From contig NZ_JAHBAG010000001.1 of NCBI RefSeq assembly GCF_020510445.1, forward strand, positions 472,501-536,500: DNA of 64,000 bases, written 5' to 3'. Position numbers and translations under genes: made by a program. This stretch comes from Hydrogenophaga taeniospiralis. Lineage in GTDB: Bacteria; Pseudomonadota; Gammaproteobacteria; Burkholderiales; Burkholderiaceae_C. This document shows, one piece after another, positions 50,387-59,270 of this stretch; position 1 is the first letter of the stretch; each line of letters begins with the position of its first letter. Below the pieces are notes generated by a model. The model did no database searches, had not been told where the DNA came from, and saw only the letters and a program-made list of their open reading frames with translations.

Positions 50387-51193
50387 TCATAGTCTGCGGT
50401 GCTGCAGCGCGGGCAACTGCTGGCGCACGTTGCGCAGGCGCTCCATGTCCAGCTCGGCGAGCACCACGCCCGGGCCCTCGGCCTGCAGGGCCATGACCTC
50501 GCCCCAAGGGTCGATCACCATGCTGTGGCCCCAGGTGCGGCGGCCGTTTTCGTGCAACCCGCCCTGCGCGCTGGCGATCACATAGGCCTGGTTCTCGATC
50601 GCGCGGGCGCGCAACAGCACCTCCCAGTGGGCCTGGCCGGTGGTGTGGGTGAAGGCCGCGGGCACCAGCAGCAGGTCGGCCGCGAGCATGCGGTAGAGCT
50701 CGCCGAAGCGCAGGTCGTAGCAGACGCTCTGCCCGACGCGCCAGCCCTGGCCGTCGCGCGCTTTGCACTCGAACACGGTGGGCGTGTCGCCCGCGACCAG
50801 CACGGTGGCCTCGTCGTAGCTCTCGCGGCCGTTGTCGTAGCGGAACAGGTGGATCTTGTCGTAGCGGCTGACGTTTTCGCCGCGCGGGGTGTAGACCAGC
50901 GAGGCGTTGGCGGCGTGCGCGGGGTCGTCGGTGGCCATGGGCAGGGTGCCGCCGACGACCCACATCTTCAGGTCGCGCGCGGCGTCGGACAGGAAGTCCT
51001 GCACCGTGCCCAGCCCCGGGGTCTCGGCGATCAGGAGTTTGTCCGCGTCCTGGTGGCCCATGAAGCAGAAGTACTCGGGCAACACGGCCAGCTCGGCCCC
51101 GTCGTGCGCGGCCTGGCGCAACAGGCGCAGGGCTTCGCTGAGGTTGGCGTCCAGGCTGATGCCCGAGACCATTTGGATGGCGGCGACTTTCAT
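50387..51193 (-). CDS. nitrilase-superfamily carbon-nitrogen hydrolase
   Basis: Amidase of 268 residues with the Glu-Lys-Cys triad: Glu in AVLPEYFCFMG, Lys in RYDKIHLFRYD and Cys in QSVCYDLRFGELYR. The length and the MKVAAIQMVSG start fit the Nit1/Nit2 branch, whose members repair deaminated glutathione or hydrolyse omega-amides. ATG 51193 has an AGGAG site upstream. It follows yhdP by 78 bp on the same strand, the common yhdP-nit order of beta- and gammaproteobacteria. Confidence 0.93.
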   Translation of the reverse strand: MKVAAIQMVSGISLDANLSEALRLLRQAAHDGAELAVLPEYFCFMGHQDADKLLIAETPGLGTVQDFLSDAARDLKMWVVGGTLPMATDDPAHAANASLVYTPRGENVSRYDKIHLFRYDNGRESYDEATVLVAGDTPTVFECKARDGQGWRVGQSVCYDLRFGELYRMLAADLLLVPAAFTHTTGQAHWEVLLRARAIENQAYVIASAQGGLHENGRRTWGHSMVIDPWGEVMALQAEGPGVVLAELDMERLRNVRQQLPALQHRRL

Positions 51194-51271
51194 GACAGCT
51201 CCTGTGGGGTGGGCCAGAGGCCGCTCCCGGGGTGGAAACACAGCTTAACGCAGAGCAACAACCGGGACAGC

Positions 51272-54200
51272 CTATTCGCTTTTGGGCGCCACGGCGGCGA
51301 CCCCGATTTTTTCGACCTGGGGGTCGGCCCAGCTGCCCGTGATGTGGAACTGCTGGGTGGTGGCGCTCTGCAGCGGCTGGCGCAGCAGGAACTGGGCCAG
51401 GAAGGTGCCCAGGCCCACGGCGGGGTTGATGGCGGTGGCGATCAGGGCGGCGGTGCCGGCGTTGATCTCGGGCACCACCACCACCTTGAGGTCCTGCTGT
51501 TCGCGCGCGATGTCGGCGCTCCCTTCCATCAGCACGGCGGCGTTGACGCCCTTCATCTGCAGGTTGTTGGTGTGCACCACGCCGTGCTCGATGCGCGCGT
51601 CGCCGCGCACGAAATCGAACGCGAACCCGTTGGAGAACACGTCGCGGAAGTCCAGCACCAGGCGCCGCGGCAGGGCCTGCAGGCTGAGCACGCCCAGCAG
51701 CTTGGCCGCCCCGGGCTCGACCTTGAGGAACTGACCGCGCTCGATGTCGACCTTGAGCTGACCGGCCAGGCTGGCGTAGTCCATGGCCAGCGGGGAACCC
51801 CGCCAGCCGATGCTGCCTTCGATGCGGCCCTTGCCATTGCTCACCACGCCCTCACGGCCGAAGCGGGCCAGCAGCAGGCCGGAGTCGTTGATGTCGAGCG
51901 TGAAACTCAGCGCGGTGCGCCGCTGTCCGCCCGGGCTGGCGCCATCGGGCGCCCAGTTGCCGGTGGCGCTCAGGCGCGCCTCGGGCACGTTGAGCTCCAG
52001 CCGGTTCAGCCGCCACTCGCTCACGCGGGTGGGGCCGGCGCGGTTGACGGCGTTGATCTCGACCCGGCCCAGGCGCCGGTTGGACAGCACCAGGTCTTCG
52101 ACCGCGATGTCCAGCGCGGGCACGCTGCTGGGCTGCTGCAGGATCTGCTCCACGTCCTTGGCGGCCGAGGGCGCCAGGTTCAGCCGCGCCAGCCGCGCGT
52201 AGATGCTGCCGGCGGCCGGGCCGCTGGGCTGGCCGTATTCGACATAGCCATTGAGTTCCTCGGCGTCGACGTTGGCGCGCCACCGGGTGCCCTCGCGCGA
52301 GCCCCCGACCACCACCCGGTTGAAGCTGCGCCCGTCGACGGTGATGCGATCGGCGCGCACCGCCAGGGTGGTGGGCAGGTAGGACAGGCTGGCGTCCGAA
52401 GCCGGCGAGGCGGGCGCAGGCGCGGTGGCGGTCCCCGCGCCGGGCACGCTGGCGCGCACCTCCGTGCCGGTGGTGCTGGTGAACACGCGTTCCCAGTCGT
52501 CCACGTTGATCTGGCCGACCTGGATGTTGGCCAGCACCCCGTCGGCCGGCAGGGGCGCCGACTCGCCAGCCCCCAGGCCCAGGGCCACGCTGCCGCGCAG
52601 CACCCGCGGCTCGGCGCCAACGATGTCGCGCTCGTAGCGCAGCGCGGCCAGCGGGGCCTGCTCGGGGCCGAGCAGGACCGTCAGGCGGTCGCTGCGGGCC
52701 ACTTCGCCACTGGCGTCGGCCGCCGTCGAGAGCACCGTGTTTTCGTAGCGCAGCGGCAGGCTGTCGGTCGCGGCTTTGCCCAGCGGCGCCGGCAGGTTCA
52801 GCGCCAGCCCCTGCAGGCCGCTGGTCACCACCAGCTCGGGCACCCCGGCGCGGAAACCCAGTTGTGCGTTGTAGGCGGCGCTGCCGCTGGCGTTGGCAAA
52901 GAGGCGCGAGACGAAGCCCAGATCGGCGTCGCGCAGGCCCTCGGCCCGCGCCGTTCCCTGGCCCCGGAACTGGATACGCGCCACGCCCTGGGCGTCGGGC
53001 TGCATGCCGCCGCTGAAACGCAGTTCGCCGCCGTAGAGCTGCGCCTGGGCGTCGGTCACGCCAAAGCCCTTTTCGCTGAAGCTCAGGCTGCCCTTGGTGC
53101 TGGCCAGCAGCGGGGCCTCGGGGCTGATGTGCACGTCGTTGCCGTCAAAGCGCACCGTGCCGCCGACGGTGGTGGCGTCCAGCCGCTCGAACGGCAGGCT
53201 CAGGCGGAACTGCGCGCTGGCCGGGCCGGTCATGCGGGCCCGCGCCAGGGCTTCGCCGGTCATGTGGTTGAGCGGTGAGCTGCGCACAAAGCCCAGCATC
53301 TCGGTCGCGGGTCCACGCGCGTCGGCGCTCACCACCAGGGTGGCGTGGTCCACCAGGTTGGCCACCTCGATCTTCGCCTGGCTCAGGCGCACCTGGGGCG
53401 CGCCGTCCAGCCCCGCGTCCAGCCCGCTCAGGCGCAGCGAGGCGCGGTCCAGCAGCAGGGCGCCGTTGAGGCCCTTGAGCATGGGCCAGGGCGCATCGCC
53501 CGGTTCCTGCAGAAAGCTGGGCACGTAGGCGAAGTCCACCGCCTGCAGGTGGGCCGCGATGCGGAAGTCGCCGCGGGTGCCGGGCGTGTCGAAGGGCATG
53601 TCGTACATGTCGCCCTTGATGCGGAAGTCCACCTTGTCGGAGCGGCCCGAGCGCACCGCCTCGCGCACATAGCGCCGCACCTCGGCCGACACCGTCAGCG
53701 GCAGGTAGCGGTGCACCCGGTCGGCGCTGGCGCGGGTCAGGGTGGCGTTCACGTCGAGCACGCCGGGGAAGCGGGAGCCCGAGGCGCTGTGCTGGGGGTC
53801 GCTGGTGTTCCAGCGGGCCTGGCCCGTGCCTTCGGCATCGGCATTGGCCAGGCGCACGTTGTCCAGCTGGGCCTCGATGCGCTCGCCGTCCAGGCGCCAG
53901 AGCGCGTCGGCCTCGAAGCGCGTGAGCGGCAGCACCGGGTCCTCGAACACGTCGGGCAATTCGAGCGCCCCATTGGCCACCGCCAGGTGGGCGCGCCCGC
54001 CGGTCTGGTTGAGGTCGAAGTCCACCGTGGCACCCGCGATGCCGGGCCGCCCGGGCAGGGGGTAGCGGCCCGAGGCCGAGGTCTTGCCGCTGGGCTGGCC
54101 GGCCAGCGCCAGGCCCACCACACGGCCCTTGGCCTGGTAGGTATCGACGCTCCAGTCGATGCCTTCGCCGGGTGCCGCGGCGGCGTCCGCCGACCCGGCC

Positions 54201-55540
54201 CGCGCGCTGGCGGCGGGCGGCGGCAGGCCCTGCCAGCGGGCCGTCAGGCCGTCGACGCGACCGGCCGGTTTCAGGCTGGCCAGCAGGCCGGGCGCACCGC
54301 CGGGCAGCGGCAGTCGGCTGGCCAGCGCGGACAGCGGCGCGAGCTCGATGCCGTCGGCGCTGAGTTCGGTGTGGGCCACGCGCTGGCCCTGACGCGCGGT
54401 GTGCTCCAGCCGCAGGCGACCGCCGGGCCAGACCTCGCCCGCGCGGGTGCGAAAGCGCAGGTTGTCGGTGGTGAAGGAAAAACCCGCGTCGCTCCATTGC
54501 GAAGCCAGGCGCCCGCCGAGCTCGTCCAGCGCCAGCGGGGGCAGCTCCGGGCCCAGGCGCGTTTCCACGCCCCGCAGCGCCAGGTCGGCGGTGACGCCGG
54601 TCACGTGCCCCCGTTTCACATCGGCCCAGGCGCGCACCGCGCCCTGGCCCGCGAGCACCTCGACACCCCAGTCGGACAGGTCTGCATAGGCCCGCAGGCG
54701 CGACACGTCCATGCGGGTGAAATCGGCGAACAGCTCGCCGTCCCAGCGCTGCCAGCGCGCGGTTCCCGCGGCCCGGCGGCCCAGGTCGAGCAGGGGTTCG
54801 CGCAGGTCGGCGCGCAGGCTCAGGCGCTCGCCCCACTCGGGGGGCGGGGTGGCGTCGAGCCGGAACCGGTGGTGGCGCGCCTGGTTGCGCGCCACGAAAT
54901 CCAGCACGCCCAGTTGCAGCGGCGGCTGGCCGCGCAGGTCGTCGGTCCAGCGCACGGTGCCGTTCTGGATCACGAACTCGGGCTGGGAAAAAAACCAGTC
55001 GGAGGCCGCGTGGTCGCCGCTGTCCGGCCCCGTCAGGTCCAGCCCGGCCACCTCGATGTGGCCCTGCGCGGTGCGGCGCACGTCCAGCACCGGCGAGGCG
55101 ATCACCACCTGCTCGAAGCCCAGCCGCCACAACGAACGGACCGACAGCGCGGTGCGCACGCTCGGCAGGTGCAGGGCCTCGCGCCCGGCGGCGTCGAACA
55201 GCCGCACGTCGCTCAGCTCGAAGGTGGGCACCAGGGCGGGCACGAAATCGGGCAGCCAGTCGTGGCCCGCCGATCCGGCCTCGGCCCGGATCGCCCCCAC
55301 ACGCACGGGTACCCCTACCGTGCTGCTGGCCCAGCGTTCCAGGTCGGGGCGCCACTCGCCGATTCGCGGCACAATCCACAAATGCAGCACGCCCAGGGTG
55401 AGTGCGAACAGGCCCCAGACGGCCAGCACCAGCCAGAGCAGCAGCCGCGTTGCCACGGAAAGTGTCTTGAGGGATCGCGTGAAGGGTGCACGCACAGGAG
55501 ATTCGGCGGCATCTGCCGGGCTTTGATGGTTCATGTCCAC
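51272..55540 (-). CDS. yhdP: AsmA-like YhdP family protein
   Basis: Very large protein (1422 residues) of the YhdP/TamB/AsmA group, bridge-like lipid transporters thought to move phospholipids from inner to outer membrane. One N-terminal helix (TRLLLWLVLAVWGLFALTLG) anchors it; the rest is a beta-rich groove repeat region. The C-terminal domain has YASLAGQLKVDIERGQFLKV, LGVLSLQALPRRLVLDFRDV and INAGTAALIATAINPAVGLG, which are typical of YhdP. ATG 55534 is an alternative start. It diverges from glnE with only 8 bp between the chosen starts. Confidence 0.93.
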   Translation of the reverse strand: MDMNHQSPADAAESPVRAPFTRSLKTLSVATRLLLWLVLAVWGLFALTLGVLHLWIVPRIGEWRPDLERWASSTVGVPVRVGAIRAEAGSAGHDWLPDFVPALVPTFELSDVRLFDAAGREALHLPSVRTALSVRSLWRLGFEQVVIASPVLDVRRTAQGHIEVAGLDLTGPDSGDHAASDWFFSQPEFVIQNGTVRWTDDLRGQPPLQLGVLDFVARNQARHHRFRLDATPPPEWGERLSLRADLREPLLDLGRRAAGTARWQRWDGELFADFTRMDVSRLRAYADLSDWGVEVLAGQGAVRAWADVKRGHVTGVTADLALRGVETRLGPELPPLALDELGGRLASQWSDAGFSFTTDNLRFRTRAGEVWPGGRLRLEHTARQGQRVAHTELSADGIELAPLSALASRLPLPGGAPGLLASLKPAGRVDGLTARWQGLPPPAASARAGSADAAAAPGEGIDWSVDTYQAKGRVVGLALAGQPSGKTSASGRYPLPGRPGIAGATVDFDLNQTGGRAHLAVANGALELPDVFEDPVLPLTRFEADALWRLDGERIEAQLDNVRLANADAEGTGQARWNTSDPQHSASGSRFPGVLDVNATLTRASADRVHRYLPLTVSAEVRRYVREAVRSGRSDKVDFRIKGDMYDMPFDTPGTRGDFRIAAHLQAVDFAYVPSFLQEPGDAPWPMLKGLNGALLLDRASLRLSGLDAGLDGAPQVRLSQAKIEVANLVDHATLVVSADARGPATEMLGFVRSSPLNHMTGEALARARMTGPASAQFRLSLPFERLDATTVGGTVRFDGNDVHISPEAPLLASTKGSLSFSEKGFGVTDAQAQLYGGELRFSGGMQPDAQGVARIQFRGQGTARAEGLRDADLGFVSRLFANASGSAAYNAQLGFRAGVPELVVTSGLQGLALNLPAPLGKAATDSLPLRYENTVLSTAADASGEVARSDRLTVLLGPEQAPLAALRYERDIVGAEPRVLRGSVALGLGAGESAPLPADGVLANIQVGQINVDDWERVFTSTTGTEVRASVPGAGTATAPAPASPASDASLSYLPTTLAVRADRITVDGRSFNRVVVGGSREGTRWRANVDAEELNGYVEYGQPSGPAAGSIYARLARLNLAPSAAKDVEQILQQPSSVPALDIAVEDLVLSNRRLGRVEINAVNRAGPTRVSEWRLNRLELNVPEARLSATGNWAPDGASPGGQRRTALSFTLDINDSGLLLARFGREGVVSNGKGRIEGSIGWRGSPLAMDYASLAGQLKVDIERGQFLKVEPGAAKLLGVLSLQALPRRLVLDFRDVFSNGFAFDFVRGDARIEHGVVHTNNLQMKGVNAAVLMEGSADIAREQQDLKVVVVPEINAGTAALIATAINPAVGLGTFLAQFLLRQPLQSATTQQFHITGSWADPQVEKIGVAAVAPKSE

Positions 55541-55548
55541 TGCAAATT

Positions 55549-58545
55549 ATGACGGCCAGCCACACCAAGGGTTCCGCAGTCCAGGAATCCGCTTTGTCAA
55601 TGAATGTGATACCCCCGTCCCCCCACCACCCCCCTTTGACACCCGCTGACCGGATCGCCGAACACTCGCGTTTCGTGCAGCGCGTGCGCCGCCGCTACAC
55701 CGACGAACTCGCCTGCCTGCCGCCCGGCGCACCGGTGCACGCCAGCATGCGGGCCTGCCTGGCCGAGCTGCGCACCCGTGGCCTGGCCGTGCCCGCGGCG
55801 CTGCGGGTGCTGCGCCAGCTGGTGCTGGAGCGCCTGGTGGTGCTCGACTGCGAACAGGACGCGCCGCTGGCCGTGGTCACGCGCGCGGTCACCGAGCTGG
55901 CCGAACTCGCGCTCGACGCGGCCTGCACGCTGGCCTGGAGCGAGCTCGACGAGCTGTTCGGTGCTCCCCAGTATCCCGGCCCCGACGGCCAGCCCCAGCG
56001 GGCCCGGATGTGGGTCATCGGCATGGGCAAGCTGGGCGCGCGCGAGCTCAACGTGTCGAGCGACATCGACCTGATCTACGTCTACGACCACGACGGCGAG
56101 ACCGCCGGCAACGCCCAGGGCCGCAACCGCATCAGCAACCACGAGTACTTCGGCAAGGCGGTCAAGCACATCTACAACACCGTGGGCGAGGCCACCGAAC
56201 ACGGCAGCGTGTTCCGCGTCGACCTGGCGCTGCGGCCCAACGGCAACTCGGGGCCGAGCGCGGTCTCGCTGGGTGCGCTGGAAGAGTATTTCCTGGTGCA
56301 GGGCCGCGAGTGGGAACGCTTCGCCTGGCTCAAGAGCCGCGTGATCGCCCCGGCCGCCTGCATCGCCGACAAGAGCGCCAGCGCGCTGCGTGGCGCGGTG
56401 CTGCCCTTCGTGTTCCGCAAGTACCTGGACTACAACGTCTTCGACTCGCTGCGCACGCTGCACCGCCAGATCCGCGAGCACGCGGCCAAGCGCGCCGCCG
56501 GCAACCCCGGGCGCGCCAACGACGTGAAGCTCTCGCGCGGCGGCATCCGCGAGATCGAGTTCACCGTGCAACTGCTGCAGGTGGTGCGCGGCGGCCAGTT
56601 TCCCGAACTGCGCACCCGCCCCACGCTGGACGCGCTGCAGCGCCTGTGCCGCGCCGGCCTCATGCCCCAGGGCAACGCCGACGCGCTGGCGCAGGCCTAC
56701 ACCTTCCTGCGCCGGGTCGAACACCGCATCCAGTACCTGGACGACCAGCAGACCCACGTGATGCCCACGCGCGACGACGACCTGAACTGGCTCGCCGCCA
56801 CCATGGGCCACGCCAACGTCTGCGACTTCCTGCACACCCTGGACGCGCACCGCGAGCTGGTGGCGCAGGAGTTCGACACCCTGCTCGGCGGCCCCACCAA
56901 CGGGGGCTGCAATGGCAAGGGCTGCAACGGCAGGAACGGGAAGAATGGCGCGGCTGGCCACGTCGGCGGCACGAGCGACGACCTGCAGTCGGTGCTGGCG
57001 CAGCTGCCCGAGGCCTTCGCGGCCAAGGTGGCGCAATGGAACGGCCACCCGCGGGTGCTCGCACTCCGCGAGGATGCGCGCGCGCGCCTGGTGCGGCTGG
57101 TGCAACGCACCGGCGCCTGGCTCGAACAAGGGCGGGTGAGCGAAGAGGCCGCCCTGCGCCTGGCCGACTGGATCGAACCCCTGCTGCGCCGCGAGAGCTA
57201 CCTCGCGCTGCTGCAGGAGCGGCCCTCGGTGCACGAGCGCCTGCTGCGCCTCATGGGGGCGGCCAAATGGCCCGCGCGCTACCTGCTCCAGCACCCGGGC
57301 GTGATCGACGAACTGGCCAGCCAGCAGCTGCTGGCCGAGCGCTTCGACGCCGTGCAGTTCGAGGCCGAACTCGAAGCCCGGCGCGCCGCGCTGCACTCCA
57401 CCGGCGAAGACGACGAAGAGGCCCTGCTCAACCTGCTGCGCCGCGCGCACCACGCCGAGGTGTTCCGCACCCTCGCGCGCGACGTGGAAAAAGTGCTCAC
57501 CGTGGAGCAGGTGGCCGACGACCTCTCGGCCCTGGCCGACACCATGCTGCGCGTGACGGCGCGCTGGTGCTGGGCGCGGCTGAAGAACCGCCACCGCGAA
57601 GAACCCGGTTTCGCCATCATTGGCTACGGCAAACTCGGCGGCAAGGAACTGGGCTACGGCAGCGACCTCGACATCGTGTTCGTCTACGAAGACGAGGACG
57701 AGCGCGCCCCCGAGATCTATGGCGCCTTCGTGCGCAAGATGATCAACTGGATGACGGTGAAGACCGGCGAGGGCGACCTGTTCGAGATCGACACCGCGCT
57801 GCGGCCCAACGGCAACTCCGGCATGCTGGTGACCAGCTTCAACGCCTACGCCAACTACCAGCAGCAGCGCGGCAGCAACACCGCCTGGACCTGGGAACAC
57901 CAGGCGATGACGCGGGCCCGGTTTGTCATGTCCGGCAGTGAGACCGGAGCCCCCACGCTCCCCGCTGCGCGTGGTTCGCTGCCCCCCGAGGGGGCGGTCC
58001 CCGCCTTGGGGCGGCCCGGCTGCGGGGCCGGAGCCCCCACGCTCTCCGCTGCGCGTGGTTCGCTGCCCCCCGAGGGGGCGGGCCCCGTCCCCTCCCTTCG
58101 CGAGCGCTTCGATGCCGTGCGCGAAGCGGTGATCACGTCGGAGCGCGACCCCCAGGCGTTGGCCGCGGAGATCGTGGCCATGCGCGAGAAGGTGCGTGCC
58201 GCCCACCCGGTGCGCGGCACGCGGTTCGACGTCAAGCACAGCCCGGGCGGCATGGTGGACGTGGAGTTCGCCGTGCAGTACCTGGTGCTGTCGCAGTCGC
58301 GCACCCACCCCGAGCTGCGCGCCAACGCCGGCAACATCGACCTGCTGTTGCGCGCCGAACGCGCCGGCCTGCTGGCGCCCGGCATGGGCGAGGCCGCCTC
58401 TCGCGCCTACCGCGAGCTGCGCCAGATCCAGCACCGGGCACGGCTGGACGAAGCGCCGACCCAGGTCGATGCCGAGCTGGTGGAGCCCCAGGCCGCGGCC
58501 GTGCGCGCGCTGTGGCAGCACGTGCTGGGCTCGCGCACGGCATGA
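55549..58545 (+). CDS. glnE: bifunctional glutamine synthetase adenylyltransferase/deadenylase, with repeat insertion
   Basis: Adenylylates and deadenylylates GlnA in response to PII, tuning nitrogen assimilation. About 998 residues with two nucleotidyltransferase domains: VIGMGKLGARELNVSSDIDL near residue 158 and IIGYGKLGGKELGYGSDLDI near 691. Each is followed by a helical region. Two unusual inserts are seen. One is a Gly/Asn/Cys/Lys-rich stretch at about residues 451-475 (NGKGCNGRNGKNGAAG). The other is a tandem Pro/Gly/Ala-rich stretch at about 799-845 coded by a palindromic DNA repeat. The flanking sequence fits E. coli GlnE closely, so it should still fold. ATG 55600 is an alternative start. 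Confidence 0.95.
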   Translation: MTASHTKGSAVQESALSMNVIPPSPHHPPLTPADRIAEHSRFVQRVRRRYTDELACLPPGAPVHASMRACLAELRTRGLAVPAALRVLRQLVLERLVVLDCEQDAPLAVVTRAVTELAELALDAACTLAWSELDELFGAPQYPGPDGQPQRARMWVIGMGKLGARELNVSSDIDLIYVYDHDGETAGNAQGRNRISNHEYFGKAVKHIYNTVGEATEHGSVFRVDLALRPNGNSGPSAVSLGALEEYFLVQGREWERFAWLKSRVIAPAACIADKSASALRGAVLPFVFRKYLDYNVFDSLRTLHRQIREHAAKRAAGNPGRANDVKLSRGGIREIEFTVQLLQVVRGGQFPELRTRPTLDALQRLCRAGLMPQGNADALAQAYTFLRRVEHRIQYLDDQQTHVMPTRDDDLNWLAATMGHANVCDFLHTLDAHRELVAQEFDTLLGGPTNGGCNGKGCNGRNGKNGAAGHVGGTSDDLQSVLAQLPEAFAAKVAQWNGHPRVLALREDARARLVRLVQRTGAWLEQGRVSEEAALRLADWIEPLLRRESYLALLQERPSVHERLLRLMGAAKWPARYLLQHPGVIDELASQQLLAERFDAVQFEAELEARRAALHSTGEDDEEALLNLLRRAHHAEVFRTLARDVEKVLTVEQVADDLSALADTMLRVTARWCWARLKNRHREEPGFAIIGYGKLGGKELGYGSDLDIVFVYEDEDERAPEIYGAFVRKMINWMTVKTGEGDLFEIDTALRPNGNSGMLVTSFNAYANYQQQRGSNTAWTWEHQAMTRARFVMSGSETGAPTLPAARGSLPPEGAVPALGRPGCGAGAPTLSAARGSLPPEGAGPVPSLRERFDAVREAVITSERDPQALAAEIVAMREKVRAAHPVRGTRFDVKHSPGGMVDVEFAVQYLVLSQSRTHPELRANAGNIDLLLRAERAGLLAPGMGEAASRAYRELRQIQHRARLDEAPTQVDAELVEPQAAAVRALWQHVLGSRTA
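56902..56976 (+). repeat. Asn/Gly/Lys/Cys-rich low-complexity insert in glnE
   Basis: Short units of the type AAYGGSAAG recur, giving NGGCNGKGCNGRNGKNGAAG between the two halves of GlnE. The lower GC content of these codons stands out from the neighbouring coding sequence, suggesting slippage expansion. Confidence 0.6.
57944..58084. repeat. in-frame tandem palindromic repeat inside glnE
   Basis: An 84-bp unit starting CCGGAGCCCCCACGCT (57944) begins again at 58028 (CCGGAGCCCCCACGCTC) and runs about 57 bp before diverging. 84 is a multiple of three, so the protein shows GAPTLPAARGSLPPEGA followed 28 residues later by GAPTLSAARGSLPPEGA. The DNA contains GCCCCCCGAGGGGGCGG and CCGCCTTGGGGCGGCCCGGC dyads. 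The same unit in opposite orientation lies in cfa (63614-63693). Confidence 0.85.
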
Positions 58546-59162
58546 AGCCCTCGCGCAGCTGGCTGGTGCTCTGTGCGGTGCACGGTGTGGCCAGCATGCT
58601 GCTGTGGTGGGCCCGCCCGGGCGCCATCGACACCCTGACCTGGCACGCCCACGACTGGCTGCAGCAGCCCTGGACGCTGTGGACCAGCGCCTGGGTGCAC
58701 ATGAACACCCCACACCTGATCGGCAACCAGCTCGCGCTGGGCGCGCTGGCCGCCTTTGCCTGGGTGATCCGGCCCTCGCTGGCCTGCACCTGGGCCTGGC
58801 TGCTGGCCTGGCCGCTGATGCAGGGGTCGCTGCTGCTGTGGCCGCAGATCGGTTACGCGGTGGGCCTGTCGGGCCTGCTGCACGCCGGGGCCATGGTGCT
58901 GGCCATGCAGCTGATCCAGAAGCGCATCCCCGTGCCCATGGCACGGCGCTGGGGCGGTCTGCTGGCGCTGGGTCTGCTGGTGAAGCTGGCGCTGGAGCAG
59001 GGCTGGTCGAACCCGGTGGTCTGGGACCCGGGCAACGAGATGTCGGTGGTGCAGGCGGCCCACCTGGCGGGCACGCTGTGGGGCCTGGTGCTGGGGCTGA
59101 TGCTGGGCTGGCTGCCCCGCGACAGGGCAATCGCCCCGGCGCCTTCACTGCCCGCGCACTGA
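58542..59162 (+). CDS. rhomboid-like intramembrane serine protease (possible rhombosortase)
   Basis: Membrane protein of 206 residues with about six helices. The rhomboid pattern is present: WVHMNTPHLIGNQLALG early, the catalytic Ser in AVGLSGLLHAGAMVLAM, and a His in AAHLAGTLWGLVLGLMLG in the last helix. The small size and GLSGLLH resemble rhombosortases, which process GlyGly-CTERM proteins. I see no such substrate in the window, so the subfamily is uncertain. ATG overlaps the glnE stop by 4 bp, and a palindromic repeat follows. Confidence 0.8.
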   Translation: MKPSRSWLVLCAVHGVASMLLWWARPGAIDTLTWHAHDWLQQPWTLWTSAWVHMNTPHLIGNQLALGALAAFAWVIRPSLACTWAWLLAWPLMQGSLLLWPQIGYAVGLSGLLHAGAMVLAMQLIQKRIPVPMARRWGGLLALGLLVKLALEQGWSNPVVWDPGNEMSVVQAAHLAGTLWGLVLGLMLGWLPRDRAIAPAPSLPAH

Positions 59163-59185
59163 GGCGCCGGCGCGCCAGCCTCAAC

Positions 59186-59264
59186 CCAGAACACCGCGGA
59201 ACCGGCTTCGCCGGGCCGCAGGTGTTGCCCCCTTGAGGGGGTCGCGCGCAGCACGGCGGGGGTG
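59186..59264. repeat. GC-rich palindromic intergenic repeat, copy R4
   Basis: CGGAACCGGCTTCGCCGGGC dyad, then GCCCCCTTGAGGGGGTCGCG, then a shortened CACGGCGGGGG tail. It lies between two convergent genes (rhomboid-like and ferritin-like) and could serve both as terminator. Confidence 0.85.
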
Positions 59265-59270
59265 TTCACC

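Noticed and set aside
53345..55552. 735-codon open frame on the plus strand opposite yhdP
   Set aside because: Same composition artefact; the yhdP frame has a membrane helix and family motifs.
57944..58084. CRISPR-like direct repeat
   Set aside because: Only two copies with no spacers, in frame inside a coding gene; it is a palindromic element duplication.
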